From Lautropia sp. (GTDB lineage: Bacteria > Pseudomonadota > Gammaproteobacteria > Burkholderiales > Burkholderiaceae_E): a stretch of DNA of 5,059 nucleotides. Under the pieces are notes generated by a model. It worked only from the letters and a program-made list of their open reading frames with translations, had not been told where the DNA came from and searched no databases. The DNA is taken from NCBI GenBank assembly GCA_013813615.1, contig JACCRJ010000354.1:1-5059 (forward strand), in the 5' to 3' direction. Positions 1 through 5,059 of the stretch are shown in pieces (the stretch's first letter is position 1; each line of letters begins with the position of its first letter). The position numbers and the translations under genes are program-made.

Positions 1-652
1 GCGCAGCTTCCGCCTCGCGCCAGCGAAACACCACCGGACCCGCACCGGTTACCGCGACTCGCACCGTCTCGCCGAAGTCGGCGACGAAGACACCGGTCAT
101 CGCATAGCCGGAGGCGGGATGGTGGAACTTGGCATAGGCGGCGCGGCGCGCAATTGCGAACCGGATCTCGCGGATCAGCTCGTCCGGTACGAGCGCCGTG
201 GTGAACATGCCCTGGAAGTAGTCGTCGGCCGCGATCTCGCGCCGATCCGTCTGCACGATCGCCGCCAGCGCCAGTACCGCCGCCGGAAAATCCGCAGCCG
301 GGTCGCTGTTGGCGATCGAGCCGCCGAGGGTGCCGCGCAGGCGCACCTGCGGATCGCCGATCGAGCCCGCCACCTGCGCGAGGGCCGGGATGGCCGCGGT
401 GACGGCCGGATCGTCGGCGATTTCGACATAGCGGCAGGCGGCGCCGACGACGAGCGAGTTGCCGTCGCGACGAATCCCGCGAAGCTCGGGCAGGCCGGCG
501 ATGTCGATCAACTGGGAGGGCGCGCTCAGGCGATGCTTCATCGACGGAAGCAGCGTCATGCCCCCGGCCAGCAGCTTCGCATCGGGATCGGCCGCGAGAC
601 GCGACAGCGCATCGGCCAGGTCGCCGGGTCGGTGGTAGGTAAAGGGATACAT
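1..652 (-). CDS. FAD-binding medium subunit of a molybdenum hydroxylase (CoxM/XdhB family), 3'-truncated by window edge
   Basis: This is the FAD-carrying subunit of an aerobic CO dehydrogenase / xanthine dehydrogenase type enzyme. It passes electrons between the Fe-S small subunit and an acceptor, in a cytoplasmic complex with a molybdenum-cofactor large subunit. My translation from the ATG at 652-650 begins MYPFTYHRPGDLADALSRLA and stays open to the edge (217 codons; family members usually have about 260-290). Both family FAD signatures are present: AGGMTLLP at residues 29-36 and GTLGGSIANSDPAAD at 107-121. IGDPQVR just before the second motif also fits. The start has a GGAGAG-type ribosome site about 8 bases upstream on the minus strand. 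Partner small and large subunit genes are not in the window and would lie to the left. The gene lies 84 bp downstream of the DUF1415 gene on the same strand, so co-transcription is possible. The substrate cannot be told from this subunit, so I give no symbol. Confidence 0.93.
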   Translation of the reverse strand, partial: MYPFTYHRPGDLADALSRLAADPDAKLLAGGMTLLPSMKHRLSAPSQLIDIAGLPELRGIRRDGNSLVVGAACRYVEIADDPAVTAAIPALAQVAGSIGDPQVRLRGTLGGSIANSDPAADFPAAVLALAAIVQTDRREIAADDYFQGMFTTALVPDELIREIRFAIARRAAYAKFHHPASGYAMTGVFVADFGETVRVAVTGAGPVVFRWREAEAA

Positions 653-682
653 CGGATCGGCTCTCCGCGCGGGCTGGCAGCG

Positions 683-691
683 AGGATACCA
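683..691 (-). promoter_or_regulatory. Possible extended -10 promoter for the CoxM-like gene
   Basis: Read on the minus strand this is TGGTATCCT, which fits an extended -10 (TGnTATAAT, 4 of 6 in the hexamer). It would start transcription about 24 bases before the ATG at 652. No -35 box at normal spacing is visible; TTGCGC lies only 10 bases upstream. The short hexamer match in GC-rich DNA could be chance. Confidence 0.2.
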
Positions 692-736
692 TCCCGTCGC
701 GCAAGCCCGCCGCCGGCCGAAGCCTCCGCCAGGCTC

Positions 737-1315
737 CTAACCGGGGTCCCCGGCCTGGTCGATACGCGCCTGCACGGCTGCCCAGCCCTCGGGCCCCAAC
801 GCCTGCAGCGTCCGCACGTTGTCGCGGAAGATGTCGTCGGTATCGTCGAACATCTGGATCGCCCGGTCGATGCTTGTCTCGCGCAGCAGGTGCAGCGTCG
901 GAAACGGCGAGCGGTTGCTGGCGTTGGTGATGTCGTTGGCCGATGTGCCTTCGAACTGGTACATCGGGTGAAAGCTCGCGACCTGCAGCACGCCGGTGTA
1001 GCCGAGCGCGTCGACAGCCCCATCGGCTGCTTCGAGGAAGTCGTTGAAGTCCAGGAAGTCGTTCATGACCTGCGGATGTATCAGCAGCGTGGTTTCCAGG
1101 GTGGCCGGATCGGCAGCGGCCAGCCGGTGCAGCTCGTCGCACAGGACCTGCAGGAGGGCATCCGCATCGGTTGCGGGGGTGGCCACGTAGCGGATCTGCT
1201 CGCGCACCTGGACCGCCTTCGCAAACGGGCAGAGGTTGAGCCCGATCACCGCGTGTTCCACCCAGGCGCGCATGCGGCCGACCACCGCGCCGCTTGCCGG
1301 CTGCTCGCTGCTCAT
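737..1315 (-). CDS. DUF1415 domain-containing protein, function unknown
   Basis: A 192-residue protein that is full length for the DUF1415 family, which is common in gamma- and betaproteobacteria and has no established biochemical role that I know of. Family blocks visible in order are GLNLCPFAK (25-33), HPQVMNDFLDFNDFL (80-94), ASFHPMYQFEG (113-123) and NDITNASNRSPFPTLHLLRE (127-146). Cys29, His80, His116 and the Asn/Ser/Arg cluster near 131-135 lie in these conserved blocks and could form an active or binding site; that is inference. No signal peptide or membrane segment is seen, so it is probably cytoplasmic. The ATG at 1315-1313 is 5 bp past the stop of the upstream kinase gene. The nearest AGGA lies about 15 bases upstream, inside the kinase's last codons, so translation is probably coupled to the kinase. 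The stop is TAG at 739-737. Confidence 0.9.
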   Translation of the reverse strand: MSSEQPASGAVVGRMRAWVEHAVIGLNLCPFAKAVQVREQIRYVATPATDADALLQVLCDELHRLAAADPATLETTLLIHPQVMNDFLDFNDFLEAADGAVDALGYTGVLQVASFHPMYQFEGTSANDITNASNRSPFPTLHLLRETSIDRAIQMFDDTDDIFRDNVRTLQALGPEGWAAVQARIDQAGDPG

Positions 1316-1320
1316 CCGCG

Positions 1321-2169
1321 CTACCGCGCTTCCTGCAGCCGCAACAGTCGCGCCGCTTCTTCCTTCTGGGCGTCGGCGATCTCGCGCAGCACGCCACGCA
1401 GGTCGACGTCCTCCCGGCTGTGCTCGAAAGTGCCGGTCAATTCGGCGCCGGAATGAAGGCTGCCGCTTTCGTAGAGCGACCAGATCTCGCTGCCGTAGTC
1501 GGTTTCGAGCAGTTCCGGCGCGAAGCGGCCGAAATAGTTGCGCAGGTTGGCGACGTCGCGCTCGAGCATCCGGCTGGCGTGGTTGTTTCCCGCCGCGTCC
1601 ACTGCCTGCGGCAGGTCGATGATCACCGGCCCGGCGCTGCCCACCAGGATGTTGAATTCGGACAGGTCACCGTGCACGACGCCGGCCCGCAGCATCCGGA
1701 CCACCTGCTCGATCAGGTAGGCATGATGGTGCCTCGCCTGCGGTGCGTCGAAGCTCAGGTCGTTCAGGCGCGGCGCGGCTTCACCCGCGTCGTCGGTGAC
1801 CAGTTCCATCAGCAGGACGCCTTCGTGGAAGTTGTAGGGCGTCGGCACCCGCACGCCAGCTGCCGCCAACCGGAAGAGGGCGTCCACTTCCGAGTTCTGC
1901 CAGGCGGCTTCCTGTGCTTCGCGTCCATACCGTGTGCCCTTCGCCATGGCGCGTGCCTGGCGGCTGTTCTTGACCTTGCGGTTCTCGGTGTAGTCGACGC
2001 TCTGTCGGAAGGCCCGCTTGTTGGCCTCCTTGTAGACCTTCGCGCAGCGGGTTTCGTCACCGCAGCTCACGACGAAGACCATGGCTTCCTTGCCACTGGT
2101 CAATTGGCGTACCACGCCGTCGATCAGGCCGTCTTCAAGAAGGGGTTCGAGTCGCTTCGGGATCTTCAC
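1321..2169 (-). CDS. RIO1-like atypical serine protein kinase
   Basis: A 282-residue RIO-family kinase. In archaea and eukaryotes RIO1 acts in small-ribosomal-subunit maturation; the targets of bacterial members are not established. The RIO fold is complete. The phosphate loop is TSGKEAMVF (24-32) and the ATP-binding lysine is K44 in CAKVYK. A basic flexible segment (about 48-80) is followed by the WQNSEVDALFRL helix (90-101). The hinge is LLMELV (119-124). The catalytic loop is VVHGDLSEFNIL (164-175) with D168 and N173, and the metal-binding loop is IIDLPQAVD (183-191) with D185. All catalytic residues are intact, so it should be active. The start is a GTG at 2169-2167 giving MKIPKRLEPL, the usual N-terminus of this family. 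No in-frame ATG lies between it and an upstream stop at 2220-2218, and no strong ribosome site precedes it. It is the first gene of a probable two-gene operon with DUF1415 and is divergent from the transferase gene. Confidence 0.93.
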   Translation of the reverse strand: MKIPKRLEPLLEDGLIDGVVRQLTSGKEAMVFVVSCGDETRCAKVYKEANKRAFRQSVDYTENRKVKNSRQARAMAKGTRYGREAQEAAWQNSEVDALFRLAAAGVRVPTPYNFHEGVLLMELVTDDAGEAAPRLNDLSFDAPQARHHHAYLIEQVVRMLRAGVVHGDLSEFNILVGSAGPVIIDLPQAVDAAGNNHASRMLERDVANLRNYFGRFAPELLETDYGSEIWSLYESGSLHSGAELTGTFEHSREDVDLRGVLREIADAQKEEAARLLRLQEAR

Positions 2170-2214
2170 GTGGGGGTTTGGACACAGGCAAGCTCCAGGG
2201 CAGGAGAGCGGGCC

Positions 2215-2244
2215 ATGTTAATTGATGCGTGGCAGCAGCGCCAA
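2215..2244 (-). promoter_or_regulatory. Possible sigma-70 promoter for the kinase-DUF1415 operon
   Basis: On the minus strand, TTGGCG (2244-2239, 4 of 6 to TTGACA) and TAACAT (2220-2215, 4 of 6 to TATAAT) are separated by 18 bases. Transcription would start near 2208, leaving a leader of about 40 bases before the GTG. It lies in the only gap available for this operon's promoter, but the match is modest. Confidence 0.3.
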
Positions 2245-2275
2245 TGGGCGGCCCGCAGCCTATCATCGGTCGACG

Positions 2276-2284
2276 AAGGAGGTG
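2276..2284 (+). promoter_or_regulatory. Strong Shine-Dalgarno deciding the glutathione S-transferase start
   Basis: AAGGAGGTG is a nearly perfect match to the 16S anti-SD and sits just before the ATG at 2287. The spacing from GGAGG is tight (4 bases). It supports this start over the in-frame ATG at 2215 and over the much longer open frame that runs through this region from about 1294. Confidence 0.8.
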
Positions 2285-2286
2285 GC

Positions 2287-2907
2287 ATGCTGAAGATCTG
2301 GGGACGTCTGAGTTCCATCAACGTACAGAAGGTCGTCTGGTGCGCGTCCGAACTGGGCTGCCGCTTCGAGCGCATCGACGCCGGTGGCGCCTTCGGCGTG
2401 GTGCAGACGCCCGGGTTCCAACGGCTCAACCCCAACCGCAAGGTGCCGGTCATCGAGGACGACGGCCTCGTGCTGTGGGAGTCCAACGCCATCGTGCGCT
2501 ATCTCTGCGCCAGGTATCCGGATGCAGGCCTCTGTCCGGATTCGCCGGCTGCACGTGCCCAATGCGACATGTGGATGGACTGGCAGGCCACGGAACTGAC
2601 GCCGGCGATGCGCGACGCCTTCCTGCAGCTGGTGAGGACGGCACCCCAGGAGCGGGATGCCGCGGTGGTGGAGGCCTCCGCCCGGCAGACCGAATCGATG
2701 ATGGCCATCCTCGATGACACGCTCCGGGACCGGCCCTTCGTTGCTGGAGATCGCTTCACAATGGCTGACATTCCAGTGGCCTGCGGGGTGCACCGCTGGT
2801 TCGGCCTGCCTCGCCAGCACATTGCGCGCGCTCACGTCGACAAGTGGTACCAGGCAGTCAGCCGACGCGGCGCCGCCCGCACCGTCCTCGTGCTGCCGCT
2901 GGCCTGA
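2287..2907 (+). CDS. Glutathione S-transferase family protein
   Basis: A 206-residue cytosolic glutathione transferase, the usual length for the family, predicted to bind glutathione and conjugate or reduce electrophilic substrates. The N-terminal thioredoxin-like domain starts at once with LKIWGRLSSINVQKVVW. The Ser9/Ser10 region is where the catalytic serine of theta/beta-like classes lies. The cis-proline loop is KVPVI (52-56, V53-P54), and the glutathione-binding ESNAIVRYL (65-73) contains the E65-S66 pair. The all-helical C-terminal domain carries the N-capping box FTMADI (157-162, T158/D161) and ends in the common KWYQAV helix (186-191) and PL tail. The start at 2287 is chosen from the family N-terminus and the strong SD. 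An in-frame ATG at 2215 with its own AGGAG would add 24 residues that do not resemble a GST. The gene is divergent from the kinase, and nothing here shows its substrate. Confidence 0.92.
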   Translation: MLKIWGRLSSINVQKVVWCASELGCRFERIDAGGAFGVVQTPGFQRLNPNRKVPVIEDDGLVLWESNAIVRYLCARYPDAGLCPDSPAARAQCDMWMDWQATELTPAMRDAFLQLVRTAPQERDAAVVEASARQTESMMAILDDTLRDRPFVAGDRFTMADIPVACGVHRWFGLPRQHIARAHVDKWYQAVSRRGAARTVLVLPLA

Positions 2908-2927
2908 GGGGGCCCTGCGCGCCCCCT
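2907..2927 (+). terminator. GC-rich hairpin after the transferase stop
   Basis: AGGGGGC (2907-2913) pairs with GCCCCCT (2921-2927) around a 7-base loop, starting within the TGA stop codon. The stem is a perfect 7 bp. There is no T tract after it (TGCCCGACC follows), so it is not a textbook intrinsic terminator. It may slow polymerase or protect the mRNA 3' end. Confidence 0.45.
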
Positions 2928-2997
2928 TGCCCGACCCCGACAGCCTTCCATGCCACGGCCCGGAGGGCGGCTGCCGAACGCGGTGTCGGCAAAGCTT

Positions 2998-3003
2998 TAC
3001 TAT
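2998..3003 (+). promoter_or_regulatory. Possible -10 box for the small charged protein gene
   Basis: TACTAT matches TATAAT at 5 of 6 positions within a short AT-rich pocket in GC-rich DNA, and it lies about 55 bases before the ATG at 3058. No good -35 is visible 16-18 bases upstream (around CGAACG). A short inverted repeat, CTATG (3000-3004) and CATAG (3009-3013), overlaps it and could be an operator half-site pair or chance. Confidence 0.3.
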
Positions 3004-3016
3004 GTCGCCATAGCGC

Positions 3017-3036
3017 CCGGCGGAATCCAGCGCCGG
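3017..3036 (+). repeat. Inverted repeat / hairpin in the leader of the small protein gene
   Basis: CCGGCG (3017-3022) and CGCCGG (3031-3036) form a perfect 6-bp GC stem with an 8-base loop. It ends 11 bases before the AGGAG ribosome site of the gene at 3058. It leaves the site itself unpaired, so it would more likely stabilise the leader than block translation. Confidence 0.4.
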
Positions 3037-3047
3037 AAATATTGAAC

Positions 3048-3052
3048 AGGAG
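3048..3052 (+). promoter_or_regulatory. Ribosome binding site of the small protein gene
   Basis: AGGAG lies 5 bases before the ATG at 3058. It supports the reading that this short frame is a real gene and not a chance opening. Confidence 0.75.
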
Positions 3053-3057
3053 CGGGA

Positions 3058-3258
3058 ATGGCCAAACCGAACTACGCATTTGCCAAGCGCCAAAGAGATC
3101 TGGCCAAGAAGCAGAAGAAGGAAGAAAAAAAGTTGCGCAAGACCGTCCCTGCAACCGAAGGTGGTGAAGGCGCCGGTGAACCGGCTGACCAGGCCGAGCC
3201 GGGTGAGCAGACGGGTGCCGACACCGCAGGCCAGGCAGGCCAGGCAGGCCAAGTCTAG
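3058..3258 (+). CDS. Small charge-polarised protein of unknown function (66 aa)
   Basis: The N-terminus MAKPNYAFAKRQRDLAKKQK resembles a family of short proteobacterial proteins starting MAKPNY-F-KRQ, which as far as I recall are annotated only as hypothetical. Residues 1-28 are strongly basic (9 Lys, 3 Arg against 1 Asp, 2 Glu) and probably one helix. Residues 29-66 have no Lys or Arg but 7 acidic residues, many Gly, Ala and Gln, and look disordered. The last ten residues are three AGQ units and a Val. No membrane segment, signal peptide or cysteine is present. The basic helix suggests nucleic-acid or ribosome binding, and the acidic tail could shield it; this is inference from composition only. 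A good AGGAG site supports the start. The TAG stop overlaps the stop of convergent hutF. The gene appears to have its own leader, separated from the transferase gene by a hairpin. Confidence 0.8.
   Translation: MAKPNYAFAKRQRDLAKKQKKEEKKLRKTVPATEGGEGAGEPADQAEPGEQTGADTAGQAGQAGQV
3226..3252 (+). repeat. Three tandem 9-bp units encoding AGQ-AGQ-AGQ
   Basis: GCAGGCCAG occurs at 3226-3234 and 3235-3243, and GCAGGCCAA at 3244-3252, back to back and in frame with the small protein. The third copy differs by one silent base (CAG to CAA). Nine-base units keep the reading frame, so copy number could change by slippage without breaking the gene. The array ends three bases before the stop. Confidence 0.9.
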
Positions 3259-4559
3259 TCAGCGGATCGGGGGTCCGAGGCCCAGCCGGCACCCAGACCG
3301 CCGGCCAGCTGTTCCAGCCGCGTCGCGCGCTGAGCGAACACCAAGTCATCCATTGCGTCGTCGGGACTCAGCGACGAGTCACTGACGGTGACCGCCAGCA
3401 GCTCAGCCGGAGCACCGGCACCTATCCCCGGGGATTCCCACCCCATGGCCTGGCGGCCGCCGGCGACTGCGCGACGCCAGAGGCTGGTGCCTGGATGCAT
3501 CGAACCGGCTTCCAGGAGCAGCGCGCGGCGCTGCCTGCGCAGGCGCGCCTGGTACTCCAGCCAGCGCAGCTCTTCCGACGGATCCAGGCAGACGTTGCTG
3601 TCGCTGCCGATCGCAAGCGATCCGCCCATCTGCCACCAACGCTCGATCTCGAAGGAGCCGTCCCCCAGGTTCGCTTCGGTGGTGGTGCAGATGCAGATGA
3701 CTGCCTCACGCTCGCGTGCCATCAGCAGTTCCTGGTCGCTGGCATGCGTGGCATGGACGAGAACCCAGGACCGGTCTACCGGCGCGTTGTCGCACAGCCA
3801 GGCAATCGGCGTGGTGCCCAGGTGCAACCTGGCAGCCTCCACCTCGTCCTGCTGTTCGCTGATGTGGATGTGCACCGGGCAGCCGGGAAGAATCGCGTGG
3901 CGCAGATTCAGTGCTTCGGTGAGGTCGTCGGCGCTCACCGCACGCAGCGAATGCGGCGCGATCCCCAGCGACAGGTGCGGATGACGGCCAGCTACCGCTC
4001 GAAGCTTCTCCAGCAGCCTGCCGTACTGCTCGAGGCTCAGCCCGAAGGCGGCCTGCCGCGCCAAGAGGCTGCTGCCGTCGAGGCCCCCGCGGCGATAGAG
4101 GACCGGCAGCAGCAGGAGCCGCAGGCCGGCGGCTCCTGCTGCCTGCACCAGCGCTTCGGCGGTTTCCTCCGCGCTGCTGCCGCCAAGCCGATGCACGTAG
4201 TGGAACTCCGCCACCGACGTATAGCCCCGGTCGCGAAGCCCACGGTACAACTCGAGGGCGGTTCTCTGCAGCGCTCGCGCATCGAGCCCCTGCACCGCCT
4301 GGAACATCCGCTCGCGCCAGGTCCAGAAGTTGTCGGCACCGCTGCCGCCGGCGGCTTCGGTAAGGCCTGCGATGTCGCGCTGGAAGGCGTGGCAGTGGGC
4401 ATTCGGCATGCCGGGCACCAGCAGGTCCACCTGACGGTCGCCTGGCGCAGCCTGGCCCCGGGCGACGCTGGTGATCAGGCCGTCGTCGCCGATGCAGATG
4501 GTGGCCGACTCGAGCCAGCCGGCGTCGGTCAGCGCCGCGCGCGCATGGATGGTGTTCAT
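3255..4559 (-). CDS. hutF: Formimidoylglutamate deiminase (N-formimino-L-glutamate iminohydrolase)
   Basis: HutF hydrolyses N-formimidoyl-L-glutamate to N-formyl-L-glutamate and ammonia in the five-step histidine degradation pathway, in the cytoplasm. The 434-residue protein belongs to the amidohydrolase superfamily. Expected metal ligands and catalytic residues are all seen: H55 and H57 in [11 protein letters not shown]232 in HIHISEQ, H269 in LVHATH, and D320 in IGSDSN. Other HutF blocks are [10 protein letters not shown] (77-86), AEFHYVH (117-123), [10 protein letters not shown] (199-208), [13 protein letters not shown] (292-304) and [10 protein letters not shown] (331-340). The start chosen is the ATG at 4559-4557, because [15 protein letters not shown] aligns with known HutF N-termini. 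An in-frame ATG at 4592-4590 would add 11 residues. Neither has a clear ribosome site. A Cys sits between the metal-binding histidines where Ser is common. The TAG stop (3257-3255) overlaps that of the convergent small gene. It is divergent from hutI, whose product is its substrate. Confidence 0.96.
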   Translation of the reverse strand: MNTIHARAALTDAGWLESATICIGDDGLITSVARGQAAPGDRQVDLLVPGMPNAHCHAFQRDIAGLTEAAGGSGADNFWTWRERMFQAVQGLDARALQRTALELYRGLRDRGYTSVAEFHYVHRLGGSSAEETAEALVQAAGAAGLRLLLLPVLYRRGGLDGSSLLARQAAFGLSLEQYGRLLEKLRAVAGRHPHLSLGIAPHSLRAVSADDLTEALNLRHAILPGCPVHIHISEQQDEVEAARLHLGTTPIAWLCDNAPVDRSWVLVHATHASDQELLMAREREAVICICTTTEANLGDGSFEIERWWQMGGSLAIGSDSNVCLDPSEELRWLEYQARLRRQRRALLLEAGSMHPGTSLWRRAVAGGRQAMGWESPGIGAGAPAELLAVTVSDSSLSPDDAMDDLVFAQRATRLEQLAGGLGAGWASDPRSAD

Positions 4560-4617
4560 CGCATCAACTATGCCAGACTTGAAGGCCGTCATGCCGGCAG
4601 CGGAGGAGCTTGAACCC
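4560..4617. promoter_or_regulatory. 58-bp divergent gap between hutF and hutI
   Basis: Both genes start from this gap, so it should hold or adjoin promoters for both unless one is transcribed from farther away. I find no convincing sigma-70 pair on either strand. I also see no TGTATA-type palindrome like the known HutC operators. Weak elements only: CATAGT on the minus strand near 4565-4570, and a repeated CTTGAA at 4579-4584 and 4609-4614. Confidence 0.4.
4602..4608 (+). promoter_or_regulatory. Ribosome binding site of hutI
   Basis: GGAGGAG lies 9 bases before the ATG at 4618, a strong and well-spaced site that fixes the hutI start. Confidence 0.8.
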
Positions 4618-5059
4618 ATGAGAGTCGATCTGGTCGTTGAAAACTGCAGCCTCGCGACCATGGAGGGACCGCAATACGGGGAGATTCCCGACGGGCTGGT
4701 CGCGGTACAGCAGGGCCGCATCGTCTGGGTCGGCCGCCGCGCCGAGGCGCCGGCATTCGACGGCGCCAACCGGATCGACGGCTGCGGCGGCTGGCTCACG
4801 CCGGGTCTGATCGATTGCCACACCCATCTCGTGTACGCCGGCAACCGTTCGGCGGAATTCGAGATGCGCCTGCAGGGCGCGAGCTATGAGGACATCGCGC
4901 GCAACGGCGGCGGCATCCTTTCGACGGTCAATGCTACCCGGCAGGCCAGTGAGGACCAGCTGCTCGATGCAGCCCGGATGCGGCTGGCCATGCTGGCCGA
5001 TGAGGGCGTGACGACGGTGGAGATCAAGTCCGGCTACGGTCTCGACACCGAGAACGAGC
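4618..5059 (+). CDS. hutI: Imidazolonepropionase, N-terminal part, truncated by window edge
   Basis: HutI hydrolyses 4-imidazolone-5-propanoate to N-formimidoyl-L-glutamate, the third step of histidine degradation and the reaction just before HutF. My translation from the ATG at 4618 gives [17 protein letters not shown] and stays open for 147 codons to the edge (the full family length is about 400). Diagnostic blocks are [18 protein letters not shown] (60-77) with metal ligands H68 and H70, [20 protein letters not shown] (80-99), and [15 protein letters not shown] (129-143). All match HutI closely, and no lesion is seen. The amidohydrolase fold is shared with HutF, but the two are distinct families. 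A strong GGAGGAG site supports the start. Other hut genes (hutH, hutU, hutG or a regulator) may follow to the right but cannot be seen. Confidence 0.96.
   Translation, partial: MRVDLVVENCSLATMEGPQYGEIPDGLVAVQQGRIVWVGRRAEAPAFDGANRIDGCGGWLTPGLIDCHTHLVYAGNRSAEFEMRLQGASYEDIARNGGGILSTVNATRQASEDQLLDAARMRLAMLADEGVTTVEIKSGYGLDTENE

Noticed and set aside
721..735. Possible terminator between the DUF1415 and CoxM-like genes (AGCCT/AGGCT, 5-base loop)
   Set aside because: The stem is only 5 bp and no T tract follows on the minus strand. Such short repeats are frequent in GC-rich sequence.
119..1456. Long plus-strand open frame (445 codons) opposite the CoxM-like and DUF1415 genes
   Set aside because: Its translation is rich in Arg, Gly, Ala and His with no recognisable domain, and the minus strand carries two clear families here. 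Long antisense frames are expected in GC-rich DNA.
1294..2286. Plus-strand frame continuous with the transferase, suggesting a 537-residue fusion
   Set aside because: The upstream part is antisense to the intact RIO kinase and shows no domain. The transferase has its own strong ribosome site and a family-typical N-terminus at 2287.
2263..3252. Minus-strand frame of 329 codons across the transferase and the small gene
   Set aside because: It is opposite two supported genes. The Leu/Phe-rich start is the reverse complement of the lysine-rich stretch of the small protein and not a real signal peptide.
3495..4613. Plus-strand frame of 372 codons within hutF
   Set aside because: It is antisense to a complete HutF with all catalytic residues, has low-complexity composition and matches nothing I recognise.
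4560..4844. N-terminal extension of hutF up to 4844
   Set aside because: It would run antisense through hutI. The extra 95 residues have no family similarity, and HutF homologues begin near the ATG at 4559.
1..5059. CRISPR array, insertion sequence, tRNA or phage attachment site
   Set aside because: No regularly spaced repeats, transposase-like frames, terminal inverted repeats or cloverleaf sequences were seen on either strand.

Overview
The window is high-GC bacterial DNA, roughly two-thirds G+C by eye, with strong third-position GC bias. It looks like chromosome of a proteobacterium, most likely a gamma- or betaproteobacterium. The combination of a bacterial RIO1-type kinase, a DUF1415 protein, a short MAKPNY-type protein and a HutF-type histidine pathway suggests this. 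No mobile elements, tRNA or rRNA genes, or CRISPR arrays are visible. Gene density is high and gaps are short.

Layout, left to right. Positions 1-652 (minus) hold the N-terminal three quarters of a FAD-binding 'medium' subunit of the molybdenum hydroxylase family (CoxM/XdhB type), cut by the window edge. Positions 737-1315 (minus) encode a DUF1415 protein, preceded by a RIO1-like atypical serine kinase (1321-2169, minus, GTG start). Only 5 bp separate kinase and DUF1415, so they look like an operon. A 117-bp gap separates the kinase from a divergent glutathione S-transferase gene (2287-2907, plus). A GC-rich hairpin follows its stop. A 150-bp leader region then precedes a 66-residue charge-polarised protein of unknown function (3058-3258, plus).

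That small gene converges on hutF (3255-4559, minus, formimidoylglutamate deiminase), and the two stop codons share one CTAG palindrome. A 58-bp gap separates hutF from divergent hutI (4618 to the right edge, plus, imidazolonepropionase). HutI makes formimidoylglutamate from imidazolone propionate, and HutF deaminates it to formylglutamate. The organism should therefore use the five-step histidine degradation route and carry a formylglutamate amidohydrolase (HutG type) elsewhere.

Most of the window is recognisable metabolic or accessory housekeeping. I see no convincing new multi-gene system. The points most worth a second look are the kinase/DUF1415 pair, the small polarised protein with its in-frame 9-bp repeat and structured leader, the shared stop-codon palindrome, and the two competing starts of the transferase.
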